The translations under genes and the position numbers were made by a program. A stretch of DNA of 64,000 bases, from NCBI GenBank assembly GCA_022606425.2, contig JAHDVF020000016.1:5548501-5612500 (forward strand), given 5' to 3'. Every line of letters starts with the position of its first letter. Position 1 is the stretch's first letter. Below the pieces are notes generated by a model, which was not told the origin of the DNA, did not search any database, and was given only the letters and a program-made list of their open reading frames with translations. This DNA comes from Lepidostoma basale (lineage: Eukaryota; Arthropoda; Insecta; Trichoptera; Lepidostomatidae). Below, piece by piece: positions 23,093-37,130 of this stretch.

Positions 23093-25352
23093 TCATTATG
23101 AAATTCCAGAGTGTTAATGCCTTAAGTTTATCTAAAAAAATAAAACTAACTTTTGATTACATATATAGTTAACTAGCACCATCTGAGCAATTACTAAAGT
23201 AATAACAATATTATCAATTTATTACATAATAGGAGAAGTGTATCCTATCACCCTAGAGCTCAGGAGAAAAGGGGTGATGGCAGGTTAATTAATTCATTAA
23301 AAAATACATGAAGGGAATAACATATTATAATATGAATTTAAAATAAAGTGCGTAAAACTTTAATAGATATTTTGGAATACATTAAAACCATAAAATGGTT
23401 TTACGATCGATGTACAAATTCGGATAATTATTCGATAATCAAAACATCTCGCAGGCAAATAGAAATTATCGTACGTAGCCTGTGGCCACTTTATACTGGG
23501 ATGATACAGATTAAATTGGTATGTTGCGTGATTTGAATGTACAAGAACACTGTCAGATTCTGTAACTGGAATAATAAAAATCCAGAGCATTCGTTTCTAA
23601 TCTAAAAAAAAACGAATCGAATTCTTGACTCGTACTATAAAGTATGTTGATTGACTTAATTTCGTTCGGATAATATAAATCGGATGTAGAATCATAAATT
23701 CACCACGTTGTGTGGATACTATGAATCGATACGATATTTATTAACTAACAAAATATCGGATGTAATAAATTTTATAGTAACGCTTATTGAGCACGTGAAA
23801 AATTGGAATACACAACAATCGATTATTTAAATTTAATATTTGTGTGTGTACAAATGTGTGACCGACAATCAATGAAACGATGTATTTATATTAGAGATAA
23901 TTTATACCGTACATATTTTTAAATTAACATCTAATCTTATGCATTTTAAGTGAAACGAATCAACCAATCAATTGATCTCTACATGTTTTAAAATTGATAA
24001 CTGAAACTAATATCGCCCGAAGAAAAGTATATATTCTCACACGCGCGAAAAAGCTGAACAATACTAATTTAAGTCTATGCATTTAGTCCCAAGATTTATT
24101 CTTCGTAATCAGTAATGTTACTTAACACTTTTTTCATAAAGAATAAGCGCTTATAAAGATCATCATATCATAGTTATAAAGACGTTCAATTCGCTACTAT
24201 TTCTAATTATACCAAAACAACTTGCTTTAAGCAATATTCAAGACGTTTGTTGATTTATTAGTAAATTATTAAACGAAGCAATGAGAACTTCTCACAAATT
24301 GAACCAAGTTCTCTTTCCGATTCTGCAATTGCTATCCGCAATCTAACTCTTTTAAGGAGCTGTAAACGATTAAAAATAAATCTTGGATAAGTTAATAAAC
24401 ACCGGGTAATAATAGTTGCCAAGTATTATTAGATTATCAGAAGAAATAATCACTAATAAATTAAGTATTCCCGAAAAACAGACTTAACATGAGAGTAATC
24501 TGTTGTGTAAGGCCATAAATTATTCAAACGATTAGGCGTTGGATCTAGATAACGCTAACAAAGGATTTGCAATGCGCAATTTTCCAAATTAACAATAAAT
24601 TACCAAATTATTCGATGATCATCAAGAAAGGTAGCAACTTACAGTAGCAGCTTAGTAGAGTTGTAGTTTAGCTACCCAAATAGGTACATTTTGGCTGTTG
24701 GTGCTTCGTCATAATTTTAAGGTTGACTTTAACAGATTTCACAAAAATGAAAGTATACATTTTATTAGTTATTACGACACATTTACGTGAGTCAGATTAC
24801 ATTAGAAATAATTATAAATTGCTTACGAACTTTACTTAGAAACAAAGAAAGTTGTGAAGGGTGGAATATTTTAACCACGACAACGATAACGGGATGGGCA
24901 TAAGTTAGTCGTGTTATCGCAATCAAACTAGTCAGGGTTTTCGTCTTGTGACTTTAAAATTCTTGGATTTGAAGCCAAACTTTCGAGTTTCATAAAACGG
25001 AAACCGGTTGAGCTGGAAGCGGGCATCGGAGACATAAAATATAAAGAATTAGCTTTGCCATAAAACATCGCAAATAAATGTCGTGTTATTGAGTTTTAAC
25101 ACGGGCGTAGGAGGAGTGGTTTGGATGACGATTATTTGCACAAAATTTTGGTAATTTTTCTTCCTTGACCTTATAAGTATTGGACTCACACCTACATACA
25201 CACACGCGTATATATAATAGCCATTTATAATATCTGTCGACAGCTAATAGATCCATTGTCGCAGGCATTTACATTTATGTAAATATGCAGTACCTACATA
25301 TACATAAATATGTATTTTAAACATACATTTTATTAATAAAAAAAAAGATACT
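23093..25352. other. AT-rich intron or intergenic DNA
   Basis: No exon supported. A block at 24,490-24,630 (ggccataaattattcaaacg, gcgttggatctagataacgc) is complex and non-repetitive and could be conserved noncoding DNA. Around 23,247-23,290 caccctagagctcaggag..ggtgatggc is unexplained. Confidence 0.35.
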
Positions 25353-25617
25353 TGAAGAGAATGAATAAAGATAGTATATGTTAACGACGTAAACGGAACT
25401 AGAAACAGAGGAAAAACGAGGAAAACGTGGCACGATCAAATCAATGAAATATTAAATGTCGGGCAAGTGAGGAGTTGAGAGAAACGTGAGTGCAAGACAC
25501 GATAAATAAATGTTAAGAAAGCTAGATAAATATGTGGGGAAAGAACAGTGTGGCGGTCCATTCTTTCTCCCTAGTCTTTCGGAGACACGGCGTGATGGTT
25601 AGTTACTTACTTAGTTA
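25353..25617 (+). mobile_element. RTE-like LINE 3' fragment
   Basis: It runs from gaagagaatgaataaagata through aaaacgtggcacgatcaaat to cacggcgtgatggttagtt. Frame is broken by several stops, and the terminal hairpin is rearranged (tagtctttcggagacacgg). Confidence 0.8.
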
Positions 25618-28600
25618 CATTTTATTTACTTTGCGGCGCAATACTTATAAACAATAATAATAATAATAAAAACGTCGATAATTGTATTTTAATTTATCGA
25701 ATGACGTAACTTCAAAACTGTCAAAGTAACATTCAAAATATTCTAGCAAGCTCTTTGTCGAAAGTTCATTCTTTGACTTTCCATGTCGAATAACACTTGA
25801 AGAAAAAATAAGTGTACCTGATACGGAGCTTCAATAGTTCTATCCTTAAGGACAGGTGGCGCCATTACGCGGATAAAGGAAACAGGAAGTACCATTGTTA
25901 GTTTCTACTTTTGTTCCTTTCCGTTTCTCTTAGTTCCCCTTTAGATATCCGTAAATGGACTCGTATAGGAAGTATCTGATAAAACATGTCTACTGACTAT
26001 TTTAAGTGGTTATAAAATGAGCCATTATTAACAAAATAATGAAGTCATAGACACAAACGATTGTTTACGTCCAATTAGAATTAATAATGACATTTTTTAG
26101 AATTATTGGGAACAAAACAAAACCTTGAGTCGACGTATTATTTAATAGTTTCTTGTTACGACCAAATTATTTATGTGAGAGTTTTTTCTTCCATCATAAT
26201 TTATCCGTTAAATGTATCCATGTAGAGTATTTGGTTTATTCGGTAGTATAGACTAAATAGATAGATTATAATAGCAAACAAAAGCTGCCGAACCCGAAGA
26301 TGACAAGATCGCATATTCATCAATTTTATTGACAAAAAGTGCTTAAAAGAATTTGTAAAACTTGCAACTAAAATCTACAACTTATTGACTTATTTTAAAT
26401 TGTTATATCAATATCAGTGCAATCAGTTTTATCTTCCCACAGAGTATAGGACTGTCTGAAATCTAGGAACAATTTGCTAATATTTGTAAAATAACATGCG
26501 CGCGTTTATCTTCAAATAAATTAACTACCGAACATAAAACAAATTGTTTTCATCCCACTCAGTCATCTCATCTTCCAGCAATCAGATAAGGTAAAAATAT
26601 TTGTTTACAATTTACAATACATAACCAAAATACTCCCACATTCCTGTGCGTAGACATTGACCACTTTAACGGCCATTAGAAGGTGATTGTAATTCTCTCA
26701 TTGTTCACTAACTAAGGCCAATTTAATTTTGTTTGTCTTAAATTTAGAGGGAAAACAATGATCTTGTGGATACAACTGTTATCGGGTAGGATATTACGGA
26801 ATTGAATGCAATTGTTAATTCGGTCAAGAGCAGACCTACCAAATATGTTAAGTATGCAAAGCGAATTAAAACAAAATAGATGCTCAATTGTAAGCTTACG
26901 TTAGAACGTATATATACGATGCATATTCAAATGGGTTTTCGGTGAAAACAAGCTTCCAATACAATATTAATTAAAATATCTAAAGAATATACGTTTCTAT
27001 ATATTTTTAAAGCAATAACATAATAGATAAAAAATATTTGAACAAATAGAAGAGCACTTTGTATTATAACAATGCATTATTTTCTTAATTATAGAAATGT
27101 TTAGGTCCTTATTCGGTCCTTCTACTATGCACAAATTTTAACTTTTACTTTTATATTTATTCAAAAAATCTACAACACAAAGTGAAGGCGAATATAGAAG
27201 AGATTACAAAATATTTTAACAATGAGGCCTTTATATTATTGGATTTCTATCAGAAAATAGATACTTACTGCGTTAGTAAACGGCTTTCGTCATCGTCACA
27301 ATAACACAGGAGTAATAATCAATAAGTCAACAGGAATGTAAATGGCCATGAAGCAAGCACTGACGGTGGTACAAGATTCTCTATAATATCTGAATATGAT
27401 ATGCTTATGGTTGGATTCCTACAGCAAATGTATTTACATCCATAGCAGTTAGACGACTTGGTGTTAAGTATAACCTTCAATCGCAACGCTTAACTTGTAA
27501 TAAAGAATATATAATAATACACAAACATGGTTTGAATACTGTCCATATAATGCAATACACAATGTAAATTTTACGCTACATTAATTACAAATCTTAATTT
27601 ATCACGCAGGCTTTAGACGAATTATCATAATATTTACAACTGATAGAAAGGTTGTTAAAATAATTCCATAGACACGATTTATTTCAAATTCTTTCATTTC
27701 ATTCGTGCCCTTTGAAGCAGCTTATATTTTTACAAGGTTTAAGGTTCAAAATACAAAAAGTTAAGTAAAAAACGTAAGTGAAAATATGTGATTTGTAATA
27801 CTCCGCAGTTACGTAATGTGAATGCGTGTGCCATTGAGAAATTAGACCGGTCTAAAATTCACTTATGAAAAACGTAGTTGTGTACATTTCCCATAGCCAG
27901 TAACTGGAACCAACAAATATAATAAAAACGCTAGAATGTGAGCATTACAATTTCAAATACAGTTTTCTTTACAAAATTATTTGAATGCAATTGATATCTT
28001 CATATTTTAAGTATAATGATCGTTATGGCGTACATCTAAGACTTCTACAAAAGAGTCGGCATAGTAAATTATTTATGCACTGTAGATCTGTCTATATTTT
28101 TTGCTGCCTAACGTTCTACTGGACTATTGTAGAAGATATGTATTTTATTTATTATCGAATTCAATAAATAATTAGATAATTACAGGGCCAGCCAAAATCA
28201 AAAATAAAGAATGAAATTGTAAAGAACATATGCAAAAAATTTGTACATTTATGTAAATACAATACAAATATCTCTGATCATTTAAGTATTCATAAATTCG
28301 TTGAATACAAAGAAATCCACTTCGAATACAGGAGAGGTTTTAAGCGTTTCCGTGTGGTAATTTGGAGCATAAAATTTATCACGGAGTTTTCTCTATTACG
28401 AAGATATTACAATTTTAATTATGTTTTCATATTAAAAAAAACAATGACCCATTTCAAAAAGTTGAAGTTCAACAATGTTGTGATAAGCATAGATCTTTAA
28501 GCATAAATAGTAAGAAATCGAAAGTTATGAATATTGAATATATTTCATCTTTAACGCGTGGTACAATTTGTTTAAATGTATTTAAAAAAAGACTAGTCCA

Positions 28601-29129
28601 TACTCAGAACGGAGTATGATTCACGCAAATTACCGACAAAGCTTAGTTTATTCGCTCGGGAACTGTAACATCCGTTATTACGATAGTTTTTAGTACCTTA
28701 AACGAGAGTCTGAGGTTAAACCGCGATAGAACAAATAAGGCTAAGTGCATAAATGAATACAGGGTGAATAATGCTAATCACTAAATTTAAATAAATATTC
28801 AACACCTGATTTGATCAAATTAATGAGCATGCAGTAAAGCCATCGTGGTATGGAATTGAATATCATGTATGCGAATATGGACGGTTCCATGGATCATTTC
28901 TTTGTTTATAAGCGAAACTATGTCTTTGAAATAACTCGTTGATTTCAAATTGCAGACAAATTCACCCAATAACTGGAAAACCATAATTTATTACACAAAG
29001 CTGCAACTGTCAGAAAAAAACACGATTTCGTTAAATTAATCATTTTGATATTAGATAATTATTTTTGAATATATATAGGTATACATACCTACCAATAAAT
29101 ATTTATTTTTATTTTAAATTTATTTATTG
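25618..29129. other. AT-rich intron or intergenic DNA
   Basis: No exon, RNA gene or defined repeat is supported. Complex blocks at about 26,640-26,720 and 28,600-28,745 (cgaacggagtatg-like, aaaccgcgatagaac) may be conserved noncoding sequence. Confidence 0.35.
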
Positions 29130-29231
29130 CTGTATGAATGTTAAGGAAGCGAGAGATTTATGTCAGGAAATAACAGTGTGGCGGTCCATTCTTTCTACGT
29201 GCCCCTTCGGAGAGGTGACGTGATGGTTACA
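29130..29231 (+). mobile_element. RTE-like LINE 3' scrap
   Basis: gctgtatgaatgttaaggaa..cagtgtggcggtccattc..ccccttcgg..gtgacgtgatggtta matches the last ~100 nt of the element. The UUCG loop is retained. Confidence 0.8.
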
Positions 29232-29589
29232 TAGTTAGAACATTTATTTTATTTTATAAGTAGGACATGTTTTGCTTTGGCAGGGCATTAAAAAAAGTAT
29301 TATGTATTAAAACGAAAACATGTGTTAACATTTACTAATGTCATAACAGTTAAACTATATCATGCTACTCCCGTAAAATATAAAACTTATATAAAATAGA
29401 CATTTCAAAGAATACTTTATTGATCATACTTATTATAAAATAAGAACTTAAAAACTTATGATAATAAAATTTAAATGCATGTAGGTACCAAAGAAAAAAT
29501 AATTTGCGTAATCTAAATATCAATTAATATCATCTAGTGTAATGTGCCCATAAGAGTAAATGGATAAACTTATTATATAACTAATAAAT

Positions 29590-29800
29590 CAAGTATCAAT
29601 CACCCTGTATTGGCGTATCATAGTGTGGCGCCATTTCCCGAACACGAAACCATCATCTCGGCTCCACAGAGATGAGAGGTATCTCCTCAGACGAGTCACG
29701 ACTCACGATTTTTCCACTCGCATTAGCACTCCTCGAAAACCACAGAGGCTTATCGAGCGCTAAGTGACATTTCCTAACAAAGGTTTACTTAGAATTGTTA
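29590..29800. other. GC-richer block, possible element terminus
   Basis: caccctgtattggcgtatca begins a block of about 170 nt that is richer in GC than its flanks and has no frame. It could be a transposon end or a regulatory block; I cannot decide. Confidence 0.2.
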
Positions 29801-30194
29801 TTAGTCAAAGGATGCGTAAGTTTATTTCGTTATCGACAAAAAAAACTAACTTTTTCAAATAACAATAAACTTTAATTGAGCATATCGACGCACGCTACTA
29901 ACTTGAACACAAGAGATAAATATAACCAAAATACCACCCAATGTATTTTTACGATGACCACTAAATTGTATAATATATATTTTATCTCCTTAAGCCACGC
30001 GTCACGTCTAAAAGGCCGGTGTTATTTACGTGAGGTCAACAATATATCAGAATGGATACTACTTCAAGTATTTATATATTGAACCATGGTTATTCAATGA
30101 GATTTACAAAATAAGTTTAAAAAACGCATTTACTTTAATTCTGATAAATTATAACATAAAACAGTAAAAAGTATATACTGGAAACCAGAATTCA

Positions 30195-30526
30195 TAAATG
30201 AAAGCGAAAATGGCCGTTCAAAATGAAGTTCTGATTCAAACCCTTATGTATGGAAATAAAGTATGGAACTGGCACAAGAAGGATGAATGAGAATAAATGC
30301 GGTAGAGAGGAGATCACTTAGACATATATGTGGTAAAACGATGCAACCAAAATAATCGTCTCAAAACATAATATATCTGGCCACGTAGGAAACCAAAGAA
30401 ATCAACATTCGTGCATGATACGATGTATGAATGTTTAGGAACCGAAATAAGTATGTCAGAAAAGAACAGTGGAGAAGTGTGTGCTTTTTGCGTACCCCTT
30501 CGGAAGGGCGGCGTGATGGTTAGTTA
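30195..30526 (+). mobile_element. RTE-like LINE 3' fragment with internal deletion
   Basis: The start corresponds to the VH..VL.PTLMYG segment (ccgttcaaaatgaagttctg, cccttatgtatgg, aactggcacaagaaggatga). The middle is deleted, and the match resumes at tctggccacgtaggaaacc and runs to ggcggcgtgatggttagtt. The loop is UUCG. Confidence 0.8.
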
Positions 30527-30939
30527 GTTTTTAATATATCTGTTCTTTTTTAGGTTTACGATGTTTCGCTATTACAGTTTCGCTAAATATTGTAGATATC
30601 CACAAATATTGTGTATTCCTAATAGACGTTTTCCTTTTTCTTTGGTTCAACAACTCCGCTTAACTGTAATAGTCATGGGAAAATGAACGTGCACATGTAA
30701 TTAGTGTCACAGTTTACAGTACATAATACGCTGTGAATAACTTCGAATTTGCATAAAACTTATTTATCGCACAACAATTAGTGCACTTATTTGAAGTAGG
30801 TGTTACTAGATTCCTTGAGCAATTACTTCGAATATTAAACCGATCTATTCACTTTTGCTCGAGTAATGAGGATATCAAACTATATGAGTATTTTCGATTC
30901 GATGTCATTAAGTAAAGTTATTTTATATTTAAAATAAAG

Positions 30940-31085
30940 GAAACGTATGTTTCCTAGAAGTTTTAAAAAATATATGGAAAAAATATATCATTCCTATCAT
31001 ATATTTTCTTCTAGAAAACAAATGTTTTTATTCATATAAATTATTTAATGTGGAGTTATACATTACTGTTCAGGAAATAAATAGA
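30940..31085 (+). repeat. Hammerhead-like family 2 repeat, right half
   Basis: An imperfect palindrome around atatatggaaaaaatatat is followed by tcttctagaaaacaaatg, tttttattcatataaatt and taatgtggagttatacatta. The order matches 3,640-3,880 and 40,240-40,315. No GAAACATG core is left. Confidence 0.5.
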
Positions 31086-31283
31086 GTTTTAAATAATCAT
31101 CTTTACAACGAACGCTCTAGAAAGTTATAATAAGATTGTAATTTCAGTTTATTTTAACATTCGCTTGTAATCAATGTTGAAAGTACAAAATAAATTAGAA
31201 AAATAAACAACATTTTGAATGTATACAAATACTTGTAGACGAATACCGGATTTTACCCATTGCGGGTTATCATTTTAAGGATT

Positions 31284-31438
31284 AATTGTATCTCAATAGA
31301 GATGAAGATGCAAATTGGAAACAGAATATGGTGGTCGAGGCGTTTACAAGACTTATGACCTGTCATAAGTCCTGTAAACGACTCGACCACCATATTATGC
31401 TTCCAATTTGCATCTTCGTCTCTATTGAGACACAATTA
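31284..31438. repeat. 155-bp near-perfect palindrome (foldback MITE-like)
   Basis: The arms of about 74 nt (aattgtatctcaatagagat, gaagatgcaaattggaa, gaatatggtggtcgag, gtttacaagacttatgac) meet at a centre of only two bases (ct). The pairing has few mismatches. A partial copy lies at 39,987-40,078. Confidence 0.9.
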
Positions 31439-32144
31439 TAAAAATAAACATTTAATAAAACAAAAAAAATATTTTCATAAACTCTGTCAAAACTTATTTA
31501 ATTTACGTGAAAGAATACTCGTATGGCATACTAGGTAGGGCCTATATTGTGGTGATTGTTTAAAAATATTAATTTAAAATGATATTGCATGCAAAACAGT
31601 TATTGCATCATGGCGTAACATTTTACTCACTTTGGTGCTGTTGTCCTATTCAACGTCCAAATTGATTAAGCGTCTCTTGTCTCTATGTTTTCCAGTCAAC
31701 AGAGCTTGAGCGTATGCATGGGACTTATTTGTTATGCTAACTCACCTCCATGTTCAGTTATATGGAGATTTACAAGACGTATGTGGCAGATTAAAATCGC
31801 CTACTAATTTCATACTGTTTCATTGGAAAATGAGCAACGTGGTTTGTATCTACTTGTATTTGCCTGGTTTGTATTCACGGGTAACGTAACGTATTATGTA
31901 TACTATGCATTGATTGAATAATGTTCATTTGCTCGCCTTAAATTGAAATGGAAACACACAGTGTTAAAATTTATTACATATAATAAGCATAAGGTGCTAC
32001 CAGACAGATGTAAAAAATAATATCAGACCTCAGATGATAATGAAATCACGTAACTGTAATTTGAAAGAGATTGTTTTATTTTACTTTCAAATGGTACGAA
32101 CTTGTATTAGTACCAATGTTTGTACAATAATTGCATTAATAAAA

Positions 32145-32365
32145 TGCATTTATTGTTTCTTGAACAATGATGTAAAACTCCATATGAAACAATTAATAAT
32201 TAATGTAAACATTTGTTTTCAATATTTCAAAATGTTTGGAATTTCTTAGCAAGGCAAGAATCCTATTTGATAAAACCTTGGCAAGGCGAAACACATCATT
32301 CAAAAAAATATTTGAAAAAACTCCTAAAAACATATGTTTCAATGGAATGTTTTAGAGTTTTATTT
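32145..32365 (+). repeat. Hammerhead-like family 2 repeat with core
   Basis: gaacaatgatgtaaaactcc with atatgaaac is followed by a core at 32,267-32,297: TTGATAA, a stem CCTT/AAGG, GAAA, CACA, TC. aaaaactcctaaaaacatat with gtttc closes the block. The CATG stem III has decayed to CACA. Confidence 0.55.
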
Positions 32366-32727
32366 ATCTAATTAAGAAATAGCATACTCCGACTTTGGCT
32401 TTACATAGAGGCATAGGATAGAACATAGACTTAGGATCTAAGAAGAGACGATTTCTGTGTCACAAATCTTCATGTTTATTAAAATAAGAAGAAGTATAAT
32501 CATAACCAATTCGATGATATTCAAGTTGATTGATTTCATTGGTTCATAATCACGTCCCTAATTGACCCACGCAAAAGTGTATAATTTTTGTCTATACTTA
32601 ATTCTATACAAATGGTCGGGAAATGAATAAAAATGATTGCGGGTTATTAATATCACCCGATTGATTCACTTTTGTGTAACTAGTAGAAGAGATAAATAGA
32701 AACAAACGTATTGCAAGAAGTATTTAA

Positions 32728-33284
32728 ACTAACTAACTAACTAACCATCACGCCGTCTCCCCGAAGGGGTAGGCAGAAAGAATGGACTGACACACTTTTC
32801 TTTCCTGACATATTTCTCTCGCTTCCTCAACAAGCATACATCGCGTCATGCACGCGCGTCGATTTCTCTGACTCCTCACATGGCCGACATTCAATAATTG
32901 ATTTATTTGATCGTGCCACCTCCTCTATTCCTGGTTCCATTTACATCGTTAACATATAATTTTTTTTACCATTCTTTCTTCATTCATTCTTTCCATATGT
33001 CCAAACCATCTTAATGATTCTTTCATTATTTTGTTCATAGCACCATCATTCGCACCGCATTCAGTTCTTATATTTTCATTTGACACTCTATCATACACAG
33101 AGTATCCACACATTCGTCTAAGAGATCTCATTTCTACTGTATTTATTCTACTTTCATTCTTCTTTTGCTAGTTCCATGCTTCGCTTCCATACATAAGGGT
33201 CGGTAGAAGAACACCAATGTGCACTGCCATTCTAGCTTTTTTGGATAGGTTTTTGTTTGCGATGACAACTTTAAGTGCACCATT
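32728..33284 (-). pseudogene. RTE-like LINE, 5'-truncated (UUCG subfamily)
   Basis: It begins at the tail complement aactaactaactaaccatc and reads leftward from NKNLSKKARMAVHIG..LMYGSEAWN through the RRMCGYSVYDRVSNENI and GHMERMNEERMVKK segments. Frames are shifted between 33,131 and 33,168 and again left of 32,949. The 5' truncation lies at about 33,284. It faces a similar copy at 33,864-34,389. Confidence 0.85.
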
Positions 33285-33863
33285 ATTTAAATTATTATTG
33301 TTATTAAACTGATACCAGAATAAAAGAAACACTATAATAAAAATATATATATTTGAACAGTGTTTTTTTTTACTTTCAAATGCATACAAATCGTATCTCT
33401 AATTTGTATGCAACTTATTTTTCAATTAATTATAAGAACTTTGTTATGTTAATACACAACATTATGACAGAGGTTGTCCGTTTATAAAATGCCATATTTT
33501 AAGAATGATTGCCTGCATTCAACATGAAAATATTTAAATTTATAGAGTAATAAAACTCACAACTGGAAAAAATTAAAGGTTCACTTTGATTGATGCTGTT
33601 CAATTCATCACGGGAGAACGAATGTCTACTCAGAAATGAGATGAATCACGTCTAGAAAAAACGAAATGTCATTGTATAACGAACTACGCACGCGTGGATA
33701 CTTTTATAACACTCTCGTTAGATTGAAATGGAGCACTATACATTTTAGTCGTCATCAGATTTTTGGTTCTGTCTGTAAGTCAAATCTAATAATGGATATT
33801 TAAGGCAACAATCAAGTTTTTCTACAGTTTATTTATATAAATGCATATCAGTTTGTTTTTTGC

Positions 33864-34389
33864 ATCGCAAACAAAAGCCTATCCAAAAAAGCTAAGATGG
33901 CAGTGCATAATGGTGTTCTTGTGCCGACCCTTATGTATGGAAGTGAAGCATGGAACTGGCAAAAGAAGGATGAAAGGAAAATAAATGCAGTAGAAATGAG
34001 ATCTCTTAGACGAATGTGTGACAAATCTGTATATGATAGAGTGACAAAAGTATAAGAAGTGAATGTGGTGCGAATGAAAGTGTTATGAACAAAATAAGGA
34101 AAGGGTCATTAAGATGGTTTGGACACATGGAAAGAATGAGTGAAGACAGAATTGTAAAGAAGGTACATGTAAACGGCGTGAACGGAGCTAAAAATAGAGG
34201 AAGGCCGAGGAAAACGTGGCACGATCAAATCGATCAAATATTGAATGTCGGTCACGTGAGGAGTCGGAGAAATCGACGTGCGTGCATGACAAGATGTATG
34301 AATGTAGAGGACGCGAGAGAACAGTGAGGTGTTCCATTCTTTCTGCCTACCCCTCCGGGGAGACGGCGAGATGGTTAGTTAGTTAGTTA
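33864..34389 (+). pseudogene. RTE-like LINE, 5'-truncated (UCCG subfamily)
   Basis: It runs from atcgcaaacaaaagcctatc to (TTAG)3 at 34,376-34,389. The 80-codon frame 34,085-34,327 carries GHMERMSEDRIVKK and RGRPRKTWHDQID. The loop is UCCG, and the usual stop is changed (ggcgagatgg). It starts within a few bases of the same element position as the facing copy at 33,284. Confidence 0.85.
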
Positions 34390-35220
34390 TTTGTTTAAAA
34401 AACAGTTTAAATCGTTATCCCGATTTTTAAGGTTCTCAAAATTGTAAAAAAAATGTTTTAATTCAGAAGAAATCGGCAGAAACATGTTTTTTTTTTATTA
34501 ATAGAAAATAATACAAAGTTATCCTGTATAAACTATAAATGTATAGCTCCAAAAGTGTCATGAAATATTAATGTAAGAATTTTTATTATTATCTATGATG
34601 ATGTATATACGATTTTCAAGTGCGCCGTTTTGTAAAATCAAATTTTCCAAGGGCGCACTAGGAAAAGACTGACCGTAGAGCAAAACACGTACACGATTCA
34701 AAAAAATATAAAATTCAAAGATGTTTTAAAATAATTTATAACCCATTTAATCAATTGTAAATTATTTGAATAATTCACATGCTTTCGTGTGATCAGAAAA
34801 TTTCTTTTTTGAATTATTATTATAATACGTATGTACAAAGCGGGAGTTATTTTTTTTTACTTAAGCCGTTTTCTCTCCGAGCACATGGCACACAAGAGTA
34901 AATAGGTACGCATAGTACAGTTTGGCGACGTAAGCACCCATACCAATGGCGCCAAACCAGTTCTTGGAGTAGATACTTCTGGCACCACGAGACTATACAG
35001 TCAACAAAATAAGAAATAATCGCATCCACAATAGACAAGAGCGGGAAAAATAAATACAATAAATCCGAATTAAAAGCATTAATCACCGAAGACTTCACAA
35101 TAAGAAGATTCGGATTTTGGGCAAAGGTTAACTTTTAAATGTTAATTGTTTTCACACAAAAAAAACACCAAAACTCATATACTCGTATGTAAAAACATTA
35201 AACATATATTTTGTTTAATG

Positions 35221-35474
35221 TTTTGCTGAAGTGGCGGTGGACTGGCCATATCTGTCGGAGAATCGACATCCGATGGGGAAGACGGGTTCTGGAGTGGAGA
35301 CCGCGTACAGGATTCCGTAGAGTTGTACGTCCCCCTGCCCGCTGGACCGATGACCTGAAAAGGATTGCTGGACATGGATGGATGGGAGCGGCAATGGATA
35401 GGGGGCGGTGGCGTGCTTTGGGAGAGGCCTACATTCAGCAGTGGATGAAAGACGGCTGATGATGATGATATATT
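35221..35474 (+). pseudogene. Second RTE-like LINE (BovB-like), C-terminal end
   Basis: A 79-codon frame reads KWRWTGHICRR..RWGRRVLEWRPRTG..RPPARWTDDLKRIAGHGW..AMDRGRW..LGEAYIQQW and stops at 35,459, followed by a (TGA)4-like tail. KWxWxGHxxR, RPxxRWxDD and DRxxWxxLxEAxxQQW are the usual C-terminal motifs of BovB/RTE LINEs of insects. It is 5'-truncated and otherwise open. Confidence 0.85.
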
Positions 35475-37130
35475 TTATGTTTTTTGTTATCTTTTACAAC
35501 ACGATGATAAAAATAAGGAGTTTTTTTTTAAATAATAAAAAGTATAGTAATTATAATCTACATAACTGAAGATGTCATAGAAAAACTCGATTCTTTGGAA
35601 ACCTTCACATGTTGATTATATTATTATATATCAACTATTAACAATAACTCCTTTCAAAACATGACATACTTTATATTATCCGAGTATATGCCAGTTTTTG
35701 AACATTTATATGAAGTTTATTTCCAATACAAGTATATTATGTGAATTTATAATTAATAATATAGGAATAAAATGTCTGTCTTTAGGAATATGGGACAATG
35801 AGATACATTTATACATTTATATGTAATTATAAAATTTTATAAAAATTAATGTTTTTTTAACCAAAATTATAAGTTATGTTTAATCTCTCATTATCGGCAC
35901 AATGAAATGTATACAAAGATATACTACAATTTTATAATTACGAATATTTAATAGTAAGACAAATATATATTAAATAAAATTTAACATTGAATTCAGCTAT
36001 GAAAATTTGATTGGTTCAACCGTATCAAAAAATATTTAAATTTTCATTTTCAAACTGCTTCCATTTTCATAATTTCTAGAAAGGTTTTGTAATATACAAT
36101 ATATTATATATAAAAAAATCGGTGCAATTTACGAAACCCACAATAACATTTATCTAATAATTGTCCTTAAAAATATTTAAATTTGAATAAAAGCAATTAA
36201 CTAGTTCAAATAAAAGACCCACGCTTGATAATGTGCATTATAAAAATTAACACATAATTAATATTACATTCAAGTTGCATTAAAACGCATTCACTGACCT
36301 CCCAGAACGCCTTATACTGTTCTCAATTCGAATAAAATTATAGAACAAAATTTGTCTTGTTACTACGAAATCAATTGTTCCAAAGACAGCCTATTTACTG
36401 CTGAAGTATTATATACTGCCAAAACATGTTTGAAAAGAACAAATGGAGCGCCGAACGAAAACATATAATTACAATCAAGGATAAAGTAATAGTTGAAAAA
36501 GTTACTTTTGCTTTTATTAGAAACTATAATGAAATAAATATTATTTAAAAACGGCTTCGAAATTATTCAAAAACATAATGAATCACGTGCGAATAAAAAG
36601 GCTAGCCAATTTCAATTCTTTTGTGAAAAGCTTATTATTAATATCGTGCTCCTTTTGACCTATTTCAAGTTTACACAAAGAAAATTTCTATCGCTAGTCG
36701 TTACTAAAATAACGGCTGTTCAGTGTCTATCATGGGATATAAATAAATAAATAATTCGAATCTGTTTATTATGTAAATAGTTGCATTAAAAAATCGTTAA
36801 TCATTTCTTGTAGAAATCGATTTTACAATGTATCCGTTATTTATATATGTGTTGTATTAATTAAAGAGTTATAAATTTGAGAAAATTTTTAAAATTGTGT
36901 GTTAAAATTTAAATACATAATGCATGTTAAGAATTCTTTTGACAACTGTTAAAGTTTATACGTGTTTGGCTGTAATGATTTAAGTAAATGTTCATTGATA
37001 TAAGAAGTGTTATCATCATAAATAAATTCGTTAAATAGATATTGTGAACACCTTGAAAAATATTATTTACCGTGACAGGAAAACACATTGATTAATAGTA
37101 AAAATATGCATAGAAAATATTTCGAATATC
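35475..37130. other. Very AT-rich sequence, no supported feature
   Basis: Nothing recognised beyond simple AT-rich DNA. Confidence 0.4.
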
